Made by a program: the position numbers and the translations under genes
From: Ophiosphaerella korrae
Taxonomy: Eukaryota; Ascomycota; Dothideomycetes; Pleosporales; Phaeosphaeriaceae
Assembly (NCBI GenBank): GCA_028456385.1
Contig: JALNQF010000190.1
Coordinates: 1 to 64,000, forward strand
Length of the DNA: 64,000 nucleotides
Reading direction: 5' to 3'
Part shown: in pieces, positions 47,923 through 59,644 of the stretch
Position numbering within the stretch: position 1 is the stretch's first letter
Layout of the letters: each line of letters opens with the position of its first letter
The notes under the pieces: model-generated
Told to the model about the DNA's origin: nothing
The model's database searches: none
Seen by the model: only the letters and a program-made list of their open reading frames with translations

Positions 47923-49628
47923 ATGGAGGTTGCCAGCCTAGTCTTGGGTGCCGTCACCTTGGTGAAACCGGTTTGCACTACTGTTGAAGAGGTCCTGAAA
48001 AACTACAATGGGTTTGGAAAAGATGCCGAGCGTCTGCGCTTGCGCTTTGCAGTATCCAGGACCAGGCTGGACTCAGTGGAGCGTGTCTTGTTCGATGAGA
48101 ACAAGTTCTCGCCCATCATGCCCGGCCGTTTAATTGACCACCTACCAGAGAAATTATGCGACGACATGCTGGCACTTCTACGACAACTCTACGGCCTCCT
48201 GATGGAATATGCGGCTGTTCGTGTCCAGTACAAAATAGAGCAACAGGAGGCCAAGGTTGGTGTCAACAGTCTGGCCGATCTGTCGGCAGAAGATCGCATT
48301 AAGGTTTTGGCAGTGGACAGGAAAACAACAGATGCATCGCAGCAGAAAGCCGTAGGGTGGGCACGGAAAATGATGTGGGTTGCCTTTGACAAAAGTAGCA
48401 CCGAGAAACTCGTGTTGGAGTTCGAGGCGTGGACACAGAGAACACAGGTACTGCTAGAAGCCGCATGGTGGCCCTTGTCCTTCTTCCAGACTCTGGAACG
48501 ACTGCAAAAGCTTGAACAAGATCAGGACGCCAAAACCGTTGGATTGCTGCGTGGCATCGGAGTGCGCAAATTGCTCGTCACCAGCCCAGCGTTGATGCAT
48601 TCTCGGTCCCAGGCAAAGGAAGCTATTCCCAAAGATTTTTGTCGTAGCTCCAAGATCAATGTTTTTGACTTGGGAACCCTGAATGGTTCGGATGGCCACT
48701 ACATGGCTGAGTACAAACAGTATGCACCTAGCAGCGGGAGTTCAATCAGTGCCCCTGTCGTCCGACAGCGAGTCGTCCAGCTAGCCGCCCTACTCCACGA
48801 GGCTCCCATCTCAGATCCAGCGCTGAGGGTGCTGCAGTGTACACACTACTTCGAGGAAACCCCAAAGTTACGCTTTGGGCTGCTTTGTCTGCTTCCATCT
48901 GCCGGTGGCACAACGCAACATCCCACGACGCTCGCCAGCATCCTGGATGCCAAGTATAAAGGCTCTCGTCCGTCTCTGACCGCAAGGATACGCCTTGCCC
49001 ATAAACTCGCCTTGTGCATACAACGGCTGCATACTTACTCGTGGGTGCACAAGTCACTGCGACCAGAAAACGTTCTCTTATTCCCATCGGACAACGAGCT
49101 GTCCGAAATCGAGAGAGCACTCGAGGATCCACGGCTCGTTGGGTTTGAGTACTCACGGCAGGAGTCAGACTTTTCTGATCAGTTTGGAGAATCAGAGATC
49201 AAACGAAATATCTACCGACATCCCACTCGGTGGGGACAACCGACCAATCGATTTGAAAAGATCCACGATATATACGGTATGTTGTAACGGCTTTTTGCTG
49301 TATTTCATCGTAGCGCAACTAGAACAGGGAGTACTGATGAAACACCTCATACATAGCCCTAGGTGTACTCCTTCTCGAAATCGGCCTTTGGTCTCGAGCA
49401 GATCAATTCGACAATGGAGCCCTCGTTGGCCCCAGTATGGCTAACAATCCAGTCGCTGTGCAGAACAAGCTTCTCAAACACGCACAAGTCCGTCTCGGAT
49501 TCTACGCCGGCAATGCGTTTCGTGACGCCGTAGTTGGTTGTCTTACCAGCCAGTTTCCGGAAACAGACATGACGGAAGGGTTTTCGCGTTTGATCGAAGG
49601 GATTGAAGCAGCGGGAGCGGCTGTCTGA
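47923..49628 (+). CDS. HeLo-domain pseudokinase, 541 residues, one intron
   Basis: Join 47923-49276 with 49357-49628; the 80-nt intron (GTATGT donor, CATACATAG acceptor) restores HDIYALGVLLLEIGLW. Residues 1 to about 215 are all-helical and resemble the HeLo (prion-inhibition and propagation) domain: an N-terminal hydrophobic helix (VASLVLGAVTLVK), then FGKDAERLRLRFAVSRTRLD. The C-terminal part is a protein kinase fold without its catalytic residues: the HRDLKPEN line reads HKSLRPEN (376-383, Ser378 for Asp), and GFE (407-409) stands where DFG is expected. HeLo domains form membrane-damaging bundles in HET-S-type cell death. HeLo plus pseudokinase parallels MLKL in layout. It reads intact and is paired head-to-head with the large kinase gene. 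Cell-death activity is inference. Confidence 0.75.
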
Positions 49629-50461
49629 TTTATATCGCGCAGCCTAGTGCACGCCTGGTAATCGATCCGGCGGTCTCGTACCTTCCCTGATAGATAAGTG
49701 CTTCTGCCACATCATTCATACTCTTAAGTGCCAGGTTATGCTCCACTCCTAATCTTTTTTCTCTTGATAATAGTACTTGTCGGTACGTTGTTTTGGCCGC
49801 CGAATATTGCCTAAGGCTTGATTGACACCGTCCTACCCGATCTAGAAGCGAAGCCTTTGTTGTCTTGTCTACTGCGTCGTTAAGTCCAGTAGATACTAAT
49901 GTTTTGTTATTGCTAATAAAAGCTGCTGCCTATATAATAGCAAGTAGTAGATAGGTAAGCACCTCCAGTAGTTTATTAATAGCTTTGTTACCTACTTGAA
50001 TCCTAAAACCTTAACAGCTATCGGGCGTAAGCCAAGTTTCCGCACCTACGTAATTGCCATGCGATTGCAAACCATATAATCACACATTTGTTTGCATAAT
50101 AACGTAGTTTATAAGCGAGCGCCGGGCCCCAAAACATACCAAAAAGTTGAAAAACAGCCTCTTGATTAGATGGCGTCCCTAGCGTCAACGCACCTACGCT
50201 GATGCAACCAGCACTGACAGAAATACCAAACACGACCCCTCGGGCAAGTCAAACATGGCTTCGTAAGCGCGCGCACCAAACAGGGCCTAATTTTGGACAG
50301 AAGCGACCAGCCCCCACATAGCTAACTACCGTTTCTACGCTAAGCACCACTTTTATATACGTATAAAGAAGTGCGGCTACTTGACGTTTACACACCAATA
50401 TCGTGATCACTATCATTATCATCGTCACCACCACCACCACCGCCACGACCACGACATAGCT
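49629..50461. other. Intergenic, with a His-codon-rich stretch before the ankyrin gene
   Basis: No supported gene. An AT-richer patch lies near 49880-50000. At 50381-50461 an in-frame extension of the downstream gene encodes a His/Asp-rich tract from CAC/CAT repeats; I treat it as 5' UTR, although an ATG at 50381 makes translation possible. Confidence 0.4.
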
Positions 50462-51382
50462 ATGGCGCAGTTGACCATGGCAGATTTAAAGGAATTCCCA
50501 AGCTGCTACGACTCGCCTAGAGATGTAGATGATGTACTTGTAGGCGAGGACGCCGCCCGCCTTCTCATTGAAGCAAGCTCGTCTGGCAACGACACGGCCG
50601 TACAAAGCTTGCTATCGCAGCCACAATGGATCGAGACAATGCTCAAAGCACCGCACTGCATCTATAACGAGAGTCGTCCAAGTCAAGGTCCAAACGATGT
50701 GCGCGAGGTGACGGCAAGGCGAATATTAAACCTTGAACGGGCTTTGACAGTAGCAGCTCAGAACGGCCATGCTGCCGTTGTGTCCACATTACTCGCCTTC
50801 GCAACAGACCAAGATATCGAGGCTTCCGACGTTATAACGGGATCGATAATTAACAGGATTATCGGCGGTGGGCACGCCGCTGTATTCGAGGCATTAGCAT
50901 CTGCAGACCCGGATATTATCAACTTCCCCATCGGCCACGGTACGCTGCCACTTTACGAGGCAGTGAGGCAAAGGCAAACCGGTGTGGTTGCTGTGCTGCT
51001 CGAGCTTGGGGCGGATCCATTGCATCCTGTTGAGCAGTCAAAAAGAATTGGGAGCTACAACTCGTCTCTGATGTCTCTCGCCGCAATAGATGAAGGTCCG
51101 CGCATGACTGAGATGCTGTTGGGACACGGTGCCCCTATCGCTCAGACTGGTGCGTTACATACCGCCGCACATCGCGGTCATCTTGATACTATGCGCCTCC
51201 TGCTGCAGCATGGCGCGGACGTGAATGAGGTCCTTTCTAATTGGCGGAATTGGACGCCGATGCATTTCGCCGCTTCCAAGGGCCAGGTCGATGCTATAAA
51301 GTTGCTGGAGCACAGTAGGGCACGCTCCGACTTGAAGGACGTGGATGGGAAGACACCTGCGCAACTGCTGGAGGGACCGTAA
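50462..51382 (+). CDS. Small ankyrin-repeat protein
   Basis: From ATG 50462 this gives 306 residues without introns (333 if the in-frame ATG at 50381 is used, adding a HHHHH-rich leader). I prefer 50462 because it starts a non-repetitive, hydrophilic N-terminus (MAQLTMADLKEFP). Ankyrin units are clear: ALTVAAQNGHAAVVSTLL, PLYEAVRQRQTGVVAVLLELGAD, ALHTAAHRGHLDTMRLLLQHGAD and PMHFAASKGQVDAIKLL, about seven units including weaker ones. No catalytic domain. It would act as a binding scaffold. It lies 833 bp downstream of the HeLo gene on the same strand and may belong to the same locus, but nothing proves a functional link. Confidence 0.75.
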   Translation: MAQLTMADLKEFPSCYDSPRDVDDVLVGEDAARLLIEASSSGNDTAVQSLLSQPQWIETMLKAPHCIYNESRPSQGPNDVREVTARRILNLERALTVAAQNGHAAVVSTLLAFATDQDIEASDVITGSIINRIIGGGHAAVFEALASADPDIINFPIGHGTLPLYEAVRQRQTGVVAVLLELGADPLHPVEQSKRIGSYNSSLMSLAAIDEGPRMTEMLLGHGAPIAQTGALHTAAHRGHLDTMRLLLQHGADVNEVLSNWRNWTPMHFAASKGQVDAIKLLEHSRARSDLKDVDGKTPAQLLEGP

Positions 51383-52647
51383 CACTGCTTAGCACTAGCA
51401 CACGCCGACAATAGGCAATGTTGCTGGGCATTGAGAAAAGTGCTTGTGGAACAGTATCGAGACATAGTGGAGAGCACAGCTTGAATCTTTCGGTCTTAAG
51501 ATTGATTAGCAACATCTTAACAATTGGTAGTGCCTTACTTCCCCTAGATATGGGAACCTAGTTAATAAATGAGGTTTAAAACTCCTCCCCTTTGTTAATA
51601 TAATTACTACCTTCTCGGCCATATTTGTTGCGTTGAGATTTGGTCTTGCGCGTTGAGAACCAGACTCTGCAACAAGTAATCCGGAATGAGTGGATTGATT
51701 AACTTGATTGGTAACTCAGTTCCATCAAGCCAATCTGCTCCTCTATAAATTTGGGCGCCAAGCCAATCACTTCAAGCCAAAAGGTGAAAATTGACTCGGT
51801 TGATTTTCAGGATTGTAACTGTAGTGAGATTTTTGAGGTTTTTGAGGTAGCTAGGTTGCCCCATCTCGCGATAGTTTTGTGGTGTTGTAGTTAGTGCTTG
51901 GTCGTCGTCCCAACTAGTACTAGAGCCGCCTGTGCGCTATATGCACTTACCCAGCCATCTCCTTATACTATTTGATGAGCATTTGATGAGTATTTGAAGC
52001 TCCTATCATCGCCATGCCGCCTATACAGATGCGTCTTCTTAGTGTTTTGAACTTAGTACAACGACAAAACTCGCACAAGCTCCATCTGCACAGCTACTAC
52101 CCGACGTGTACGCCTATCCTCTCAACGCTCAAGCCCTAGCTGCCGCGAGTCAGGCCACGCCCGAGTTGTCTCGTTAACGATCGTAGTCCGCCCAGTTCGC
52201 TTGTGAACCATCGCACACGAGGGACGCGGAGAACAATCTTAGCAACAAAGGCGGTCGAGTGAAGGTTAGAAAGCGAGTGACAGAACAGCCCACCGACAAG
52301 AACCCTATGGTGTGGCACGGCAACATGTTTGGCGCTTTCATGGGCTAGGAATCTGTTCTAGGGACATTGAAGAGGGCGGTTACCATTTAGGCCGGACGCC
52401 CCTGTGTACTGTTTTCGTATGGCAAGCGCACCCCTTATATTTTTCCTTTTCTTAATTTATTGTTTTCTAATATATAAATTCTGCCTTGCAATGATATATT
52501 ACCTTACAGTACTTTTCTGAAACTTCTCCGTTCTTTTCCCGGTGGTTTAATTAGCCGGGTAATATCCTTTTTCACAGCCACTATTACTTAGGCATTTACA
52601 CTTCCAAGAAAATTTCATCTTTGCATTATGCTCTGCATTCGTTGACG
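51383..52647. other. Interval with no supported gene
   Basis: No domain-bearing ORF. Near 51830 there is a short duplication (TTTTTGAGG twice) and near 51975 another (TTTGATGAG twice). The last 200 bases are AT-rich and pyrimidine-rich and are the likely promoter of the deacetylase gene. Confidence 0.4.
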
Positions 52648-54985
52648 ATGAATCAACCACGGCTGTCGCTATTGGGACTGTATACTTTTGTTTTCTGGCT
52701 TATCTTCCTACAGGGTGCTATAGCATATGTTGGCGGCGCTACTATCTCAAGTACCGTCCTGATAATCGCGCGAGATCAGACATGTGCCGAAAATGGCGCA
52801 GCTGCTGGCCTTCGTGGCTACGGAATCCCTTTCGAGATCCTCACTGTTCCCCAGAGCGGAATTACAAATCTTCCTGTGCTCAACACATCAGCAACGCAGG
52901 GCAATTATGGGGCAGTGATTGTCCTAAGCGAAGTCGGCTATAACTACAACAACCAATATTACAGCGCTCTTACAAACATGCAATGGAACGCCTTGTGGGA
53001 CTACCAAACCCAATTCGGGGTACGGATGGTCCGCCTTGACGTTTTCCCAAGGGCAGAATTCGGAGTAGTCAGCAATGGTGGCGGTTCAAGCGATGAACCA
53101 GTTGTTTTTACAAATACGACTGGTTTTGCCACCGCGAATCTAAAAACGTAAGATCAAAATGCTCCAGCACGTTCAGCACAACTTTTTCCACCCCTATAGT
53201 GCTATCAGAGCGCTAGCAAAATTGCAGTTTGAATCCTTTTTCAATACGACTGTGCTTACAGATTCGGTAGGAATGCGGGCGTAAGCATTCAAAACATCTA
53301 CCACTATCCAGCTACTATCATGAACAAGTCAATGACATGGGAGGTAGCGAAGTTTAACAACTCTGGCACGGCTGCAGTGATTAATCAAGTTGGATCTCGC
53401 CAACAAATGATTTGGTTCATGCCATTTGCGTTGAATTGGGCCACTTCCAGTAATATATTACAGCACTCATGGATTACGTGGGTTACAAGAGGTCTTTATG
53501 TTGGCTTTAGGAGGATATATCTTAACACTCAGGTTGATGATATGTTCCTAGAAACACTAATGTATAAGTCAGGGGGCCGGAGATACCGCTGCACTCCAGA
53601 CGATTTATCGCTGCATGTTGATTGGCAAATAAGACTAAATTCAGGGATGCCTGAGGGGTCGGAATATTTTATTGAGATCGGACACAATGGAAACGGTGAC
53701 ATTGCAACTGCTGCTCGCACGGCTCAAGGTTCCAAGGCCTGTATTCCAAAAGTCGGCATCGAACGCGTCGATCTATCTAACGCTACCGCCAGTCCGGATT
53801 TTGCGAAGCCACCAGGAACTGGAACAGATACATGGCCAACCTCTCCTTCTCAGTATAGTTGGAGTCTAGGGTGCGCGCAAGCTGATACCCTAGAAAATTG
53901 GTTTGCTAATAAGAACAACCGGGATGCTTTTGCACATGTCTCTCATACATTGTAAGCTTATCGTCTATGTGTAGCCTCTAGTTAACACTCTCTAGCACAC
54001 ATCCTGTCCTCACCAACGCAACATATTCGGATGCGTCTAAAGAGGTCACTTTCAACCAAGCGTGGTTAAAGCAAGTTGGCCTCGATACAGCGAAACGCTG
54101 GAGTCCAAACGGAATCATCCCGCCAGCTATCACTGGTCTCCATAATGGAGACGCTATTAAAGCTTGGTTGGATAACGGAATTTTCAACGCTGTGGGAGAT
54201 AATACACGCCCCCAATTACGAAATAGTGAGAACGCTTTTTGGCCACTAAATTCTACAGTGACGGGCAACGGCTATGCAGGATTAAACATTATCCCGCGGT
54301 GGGCTACTCTTATGTACTATAACTGCGACCTTCCGGATTGTACATTACAAGAGTGGATTGATACATCAAGTAACAAAGGTACATTTGATGATCTGTTGAA
54401 TGAAGCGAAGAATATTGCTTTACGAAACTTAATGGGATTGCATTGGGATGCGTAAGTCTATCCTCTCGGTTTTGAATCGAAATAATAAGTTCTGCAGATA
54501 TATGTTCCACCAGGCCAACATGCATGTCCATGACGTTTCTCCAACTATTATCGGCAGTAAACAAGGACAATTCTCTCTATTAATGTCGTGGGTTGAAGTC
54601 GTCAGTGCAGAGTTGATGCGTCTGTAAGTACATCTTCAGCTTGGGGCATGTTCCGAAGCCAACGAATGACAGCACTACTTGGCCTATCAAGAGCTTAAAG
54701 CACGATGATCTTGCTCAGGCCTTTCTTAACCGTCAGAAACGCGATCTGTGCAGCCCTAATATGGCATGGGCAACTTCCGCGAAAGGTGATAGTATCGAAG
54801 CCGTAAACGTATACACTGGCAGTGAAAACAAATGCGGTACTCCTATTCCAATTACTGTCCCGAATGAGGTCTCACCTGATACTGGAATGACGTACGAGCA
54901 GCTTGGCAGCGATCCGTTAACTCTATGGGTTATTATGAATGGAGACCAAAAACAATACAGATTTAGAACAGCTATCCCATTATAG
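52648..54985 (+). CDS. agd3-like: Agd3-like secreted polysaccharide deacetylase (CE18 type), four introns
   Basis: Exons 52648-53147, 53262-53951, 53996-54451, 54498-54623 and 54673-54985 join in frame to 694 residues. A signal peptide (about residues 1-26, hydrophobic core FVFWLIFLQGAIA) precedes YVGG. Marks shared with Aspergillus Agd3 and related extracellular proteins: SSTVLIIARDQ near the start, a QVDDMF metal-site line (Asp259, Asp260), HVSHTFTHPVLT (His395 and His399, split by intron 2), MHVHDVSPT, and WPIKSLKHDDL near the C-terminus. The enzyme would remove acetyl groups from N-acetylgalactosamine-rich exopolysaccharide outside the cell, helping adhesion and biofilm. No lesion seen. 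The ATG at 52648 is chosen over an upstream in-frame TTG. Confidence 0.8.
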
Positions 54986-55039
54986 TTATACTGCTTCAAG
55001 AAATGCCTTAGCAATTACTATTGTACGCACAAGAGCAAT

Positions 55040-55937
55040 TGGTAAAGGTTAATTTACTAAACCGTTTATAGTAAACGCTTCTAGTGCTGTCTCTACTATG
55101 AAGGTGTTAGGGAACGGCACAATATAGGACTATATTTTATGGGGCAAGTCTTGTATAACCCAAACACCAACACTGTCCTCAAGCAAGAGCTCACTCCTAA
55201 GTAGCAGCACCTCCAAAATCACTACTTCCGCCATGCCCACAAGCAATCTTGGCTCGGTTAGCACTACTACTTCAGCCAGTCCCTCCGTGTCCTCAGCTAT
55301 GTCTCCATCTGGTACCGATGCTATCACGCTTAGCTCTACCTTGCCCGACAACTCGATAACAACAGGCTTATCAACTACCACCGCTCCACCGAATAGTATC
55401 TCTATTTCTATTATTGACATCACCTCGAGCAGCCTGATACCAAGCAGTATTGAACCGATAACTAACACTTCTGCTTCGACCCCTGACACTACTGCACTTA
55501 CAGCTGCAATCTCCTCTGTTGCTTCTCTTTCATCCATCACACCAACTACTACCAGTCCGAGTTTGCCAGTACCAACTGTTTGCAATCCATGAGGTCTTCA
55601 GCTGCGCTTCTTGCTTCTTGTGACTAGCTCAGGTACTCAATGCGATGGTCGATATGGCATCCAAGACGATATTGTATTAGCGGAAAGCATGATATTTAGC
55701 CCTGTTACGTCAGCTTCCACATTCACCTTCAATGACGACTGCAGCCTTGTCACATTCGGCGGCAACATTGCCAATTTACCACCTAGGTTGACCAATAGTC
55801 CATTTTATTTCGACACCTCTGGTGTTATCACCGACAACGGATTTATACTGGCTAGTTGTAACATTGTTCACAACGCGCTTCGTTATGCGGTTGGGACTGC
55901 CAACACCTTTGTTTGCAATAGGCAGCCTTTCCTCTAG
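55040..55937 (+). pseudogene. Ser/Thr-rich surface protein, interrupted by stops
   Basis: One frame reads KPFIVNASSAVSTMKVL, a TAG near 55125, then DYILWGKSC, a 110-residue Ser/Thr-rich stretch, VPTVCNP, a TGA near 55590, and a further domain-like part (GTQCDGRYGIQDD, FTFNDDCSLVTFGGNIANL, VGTANTFVCN) to the stop at 55937. The constant frame across both stops indicates one gene broken by nonsense changes. Ser/Thr-rich linkers are usually O-glycosylated and belong to wall or secreted proteins. I do not recognise the C-terminal family. No start codon could be assigned. Confidence 0.5.
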
Positions 55938-57973
55938 GTAGCCGATAATACATAATTTTGTGGCCTATTTTTACTTGAAGTAGATAATATAGCTCGCATA
56001 ACCCCAGGGGACAAAGGTCCCGATGTTTTAGGGATGGAGTATTGTGCTCATCTCAAAAAATTTTTTTTTTTTTTAAAGCCATCGATTGCACCTCTATAAG
56101 TATCCTTGGATTTGCTATTTCTTTCATGAAGCTCTGATGTTACTCGACGTAATGTCGGGACAGTTTAATGATGCATTTGTATAAACTATGGATATACTCA
56201 ATGCAGTGATTATTGCGAAAGAATAGTATGAAAAATGTGTCAGCTTCTTATTTCTTTTTCATAAGCTTGTATAAAAAAATTTCGTACATTGATTAAGTCG
56301 GCATTAAGTCGGCATATCAATGCTCCCTTCCTCCGTCTTCCTCCTACCCTTGACCGGTACGGCGTGCACGAAGACCACGCCGAAACGAGTTATTTCTAGG
56401 ATCACGGCTTAGGCTAAAATAAATAAAATCACTAGAGGAACTATTCTAAGTAGTTGTCTCCGCAAGCTAGAGGGCGAAAGCTGAAGTACTAAGAGTGATG
56501 CGAATCATCCTGGTTTTCTCACTTTATTTGCCGCATTAGGAAAATCGCCTGCATGTTCCGGCAACAATGCGCCTTTGGCACCGAAACATTATCCGGCAAT
56601 TTCATCAGCCAGGAGGTAGGCCATAAACAGTCGTTTGTACTAACAAACTTTCTACTTTCTCCGCGTGTAATCAAAGCTGGCACATTTTGTCGGTATTTTC
56701 TTTCCTTCTAGTTTTAGTTCCCATCATAGCTAATTAGAGACATTTCTATTAACTAAAATGGTAGTAATGTGATTGCCCACATATGCGTAGGATATTCCGA
56801 AACTTACTGCATTATTTTGGAATCGTACCGAAATTGACATTGCGACTAGATATCGAGAAACGGAGATTAGGGTCAAGGGCTACCTGGTTGATAAACCCTT
56901 GTATGAGATCTTGTCCCCACTTGCGCCAGTCATTTTGTGCATACTTCGTAGACTAAGCCTCGCAATTACAATTGGAACTTAATTCGTCTTCTTACACTAA
57001 TACACAATACGGAGACAGTTTACATGATACCCATGAACACTCAATAGTAGATACTCCGGATATAATATTTCTTACTACGCCATATCCAAAAGATGTAAGA
57101 ACTTTGGAGCCTAGCAGAGATGATAGTCGCAAGCTATATCGCTACGTAGTGCCTTGCCCGCCCTTGTCACGGCCCTTTTGTGGGTTCAGTCTTGGCCAAT
57201 TAAGACGAGCCATATAAATAAGCGTTGTTGTGCGCTGTGGCATGGTATTTACATCGGCAGATGCGTTGGGTGAATGCAAGGTATGATTGATCTATCTTCA
57301 AACCCAGCTGTAACTGCCATCGATGTTGCAGTGTCGTGCTACCCCGCTATTCGCCAGCCGTGGGCCGGGTAATAAGCATACTGAGCAGCAGTTAGCTTCA
57401 AGCTTCGCTTACGCTGGGAACCAAGTCCTTCCTGATACTTGATTTGTAGCACACGGCAATTTCAAGATACTAAAGCCACGGCGTTTCTATGCAGCTATGG
57501 TGATAACCCTAAACAATTGCATGTTTTCTAGGTCTGCTCTTGCTCGGCTCACGATTATTGTCAATACAATAGTAATGGGCCTAATTGTGGAGGTGTAGTT
57601 CCTCTACGGAATATTCAATGTGCTGCACTCGCCTCGTGAATTTCGGCAGAAGATAATTAGGTAGCAAGACCTTGGGATGGTTTAGGGTTAGCGTCTCGGA
57701 TTCTACCCATCACCGCAACACACCGCACAAACTAACTCAAGGGCTAGCTCTTTTAAGAAATGATGAAGCTCATAGCGTCACCGGCAGCTTTGGGACGGTC
57801 GATATTTCTTGGCGCTTGTATGATAAATAGTGCGCATCTCGCGACTAGAGTACAGCCCTTGTGAATATTCCTTCTCTAGTACATTCAACCATCTCTCAAT
57901 ATACTGGAGGATAGCTGCCCTTCGTACGGAACGCCATTTCAACCGAGCTTAGGCTATCTAAAAAAAAAAAAAA
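55938..57973. other. Two-kilobase interval with no supported gene
   Basis: Moderately AT-rich, with a run of T at about 56062-56074 and only small ORFs without domains (for example 56972-57217). A run of 14 A (57960-57973) ends directly at the ATG of the amidohydrolase. No RNA gene seen. Confidence 0.4.
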
Positions 57974-59644
57974 ATGTTTCCTCTAGACCTTACGGGTCTA
58001 TCACAGTTCAACTATAGTGTCGCATACGTAAACGCAAATATCTTTACGGTCAATCCTACTCAGCCATGGGCTAGCGCTTTTATTGTTTCCCCTCAAGGAA
58101 CCTTTTCGCATATTGGCAACTCTTCTGAGATCATCAACATTGCCAAAGATGCGAATCTCGTCACGGTAAACCTCAGAAACCAGTTCGTTATGCCTGGTAT
58201 TCACGACGCACATATGCATATGCTAGTTTCTGGCTTAGGTCTTATGACGGATGCAAATATTGGGTCAAATACGACGAGTGCAGACATTGGACCTAAAATT
58301 AAAGAGGCAAACTGCCAGTGTGAGATTCTGAATGCGTATCAAAACTTTGTTGTAGCCAATGTTTACAATAGTTCTGGATTTCCTGATGGAAAAGCGGACC
58401 GTAAATTCCTCGACGAAGCATTCCCCGACCGCCCTGTAATCGTCGTAGGTGGAGCCGGTCATGGAAGGCTATTGAACACAAAAGCTTTACAACAAACAGG
58501 ATATGATCTCCAGAATGAGCCAGACATACAGGGAGGAAAGTTTTTCCGACGAGATGATGGTAGTCTGACAGGGGAATTAGCTGATGCAGCCTATAACAAG
58601 GCTTCAAAGGCTGTTACTTTCCCAGCGCTACCAACTCTCAAGAGGGCCCTTCAAGCAGCAATTCAAGCCGCGCACAAAGTTGGAGTCACTAGCCTACAGG
58701 AGGCAAGCTCAAATACACATCTATTCAATGCTCTCCGCGAACTCGACGCTGAGAACCAACTGAAAATGAACTTCCATCCTCATATCGCGTACGGTCCTGA
58801 ATGGGCAGCCATGGAAGATCAAAAAAGCATTATTTCGCTTCTCGACTCAGCACAGACTCTCAAAAGCAAGCACGTTGACCCTCGCTTTGTAAAAATCATT
58901 CTTGACGGTGTTCCTGCCGTGCCATTGATGACACAGTCCTCGCTAGATGAAAACGGAAAACCCAATATGAACAACATTCAGGTTCCAGATGTCGCCGAAG
59001 CGGTCCTAAAGTACGATAAGATGGGAATGACCGTGAAGATTCACGCTACAGGAGATGGCGCAACCCGGCTAGCACTCGATGCGATTGAGCAGGCCAGGAA
59101 GAGTAATCCGAATGGACCAAGACATGAGATTGCACATAACAATGCTGTGCATCCGGGTGAGACTTCCGGGCCACATATTGGAAAACTGGTTAATACAGTA
59201 TCTAACTTACCTTGTGTAGATGACTACAAGCGCTATAAGCCGTTGAACATCACGGCCGAGATGTCTCCTGCATTTCTCTTCGTCGCCCCTAGCTCACCTC
59301 TACAGAACTGGGAATTCGAAAAAATGCTCGACAATGACATCTTTATGACAATTGGATCGGACTGGGGGGCAGGACCAGACCCTAATATGTTCCCCTTCCT
59401 CGCAGCTATTGTAGAGCGATTGGGTCGAGGTTCCAAGACAGCAGGTGGTGAGATGCTCGTGCGCATGATGACCATCCATGGCGCACAAGCTGTGGGGAGA
59501 GAGAAAGAGGTAGGAAGTATTGAGATTGGTAAGAAGGCAAATTTTATTGTTGTGAATCAGGACCTGAGTAAGGGTGAGTTTGGGGGTGCAAGTGTGGTTA
59601 GGACGTATTTTGAGGGGGAGCTTGTTTTCGATAAAAATGTATGA
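57974..59644 (+). CDS. Amidohydrolase family 3 (YtcJ/LAF3-like), 556 residues
   Basis: A single-exon, complete metal-dependent hydrolase. Motifs in order: a beta-rich N-terminal piece with VNANIFTV, then GIHDAHMHM (metal ligands His80 and His82), VGVTSLQEA (236-244), KIILDG (307-312), HATGDGA (357-363), RHEIAHN (383-389) and GSDWGAG (461-467, metal Asp463). It ends with the usual EVGSIEIGKKANFIVVNQD segment. Such enzymes hydrolyse N-acyl or amide bonds; the substrate is not deducible. No signal peptide, so probably cytosolic. An A run directly before the ATG resembles a fungal start context. No introns, no lesions, unlike most neighbours. Confidence 0.85.
   Translation: MFPLDLTGLSQFNYSVAYVNANIFTVNPTQPWASAFIVSPQGTFSHIGNSSEIINIAKDANLVTVNLRNQFVMPGIHDAHMHMLVSGLGLMTDANIGSNTTSADIGPKIKEANCQCEILNAYQNFVVANVYNSSGFPDGKADRKFLDEAFPDRPVIVVGGAGHGRLLNTKALQQTGYDLQNEPDIQGGKFFRRDDGSLTGELADAAYNKASKAVTFPALPTLKRALQAAIQAAHKVGVTSLQEASSNTHLFNALRELDAENQLKMNFHPHIAYGPEWAAMEDQKSIISLLDSAQTLKSKHVDPRFVKIILDGVPAVPLMTQSSLDENGKPNMNNIQVPDVAEAVLKYDKMGMTVKIHATGDGATRLALDAIEQARKSNPNGPRHEIAHNNAVHPGETSGPHIGKLVNTVSNLPCVDDYKRYKPLNITAEMSPAFLFVAPSSPLQNWEFEKMLDNDIFMTIGSDWGAGPDPNMFPFLAAIVERLGRGSKTAGGEMLVRMMTIHGAQAVGREKEVGSIEIGKKANFIVVNQDLSKGEFGGASVVRTYFEGELVFDKNV

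Noticed and set aside
50381..50461. His-rich N-terminal extension of the small ankyrin protein
   Set aside because: It stems from CAC/CAT repeats directly before a second in-frame ATG with a normal N-terminus; I chose the later ATG but cannot exclude the first.
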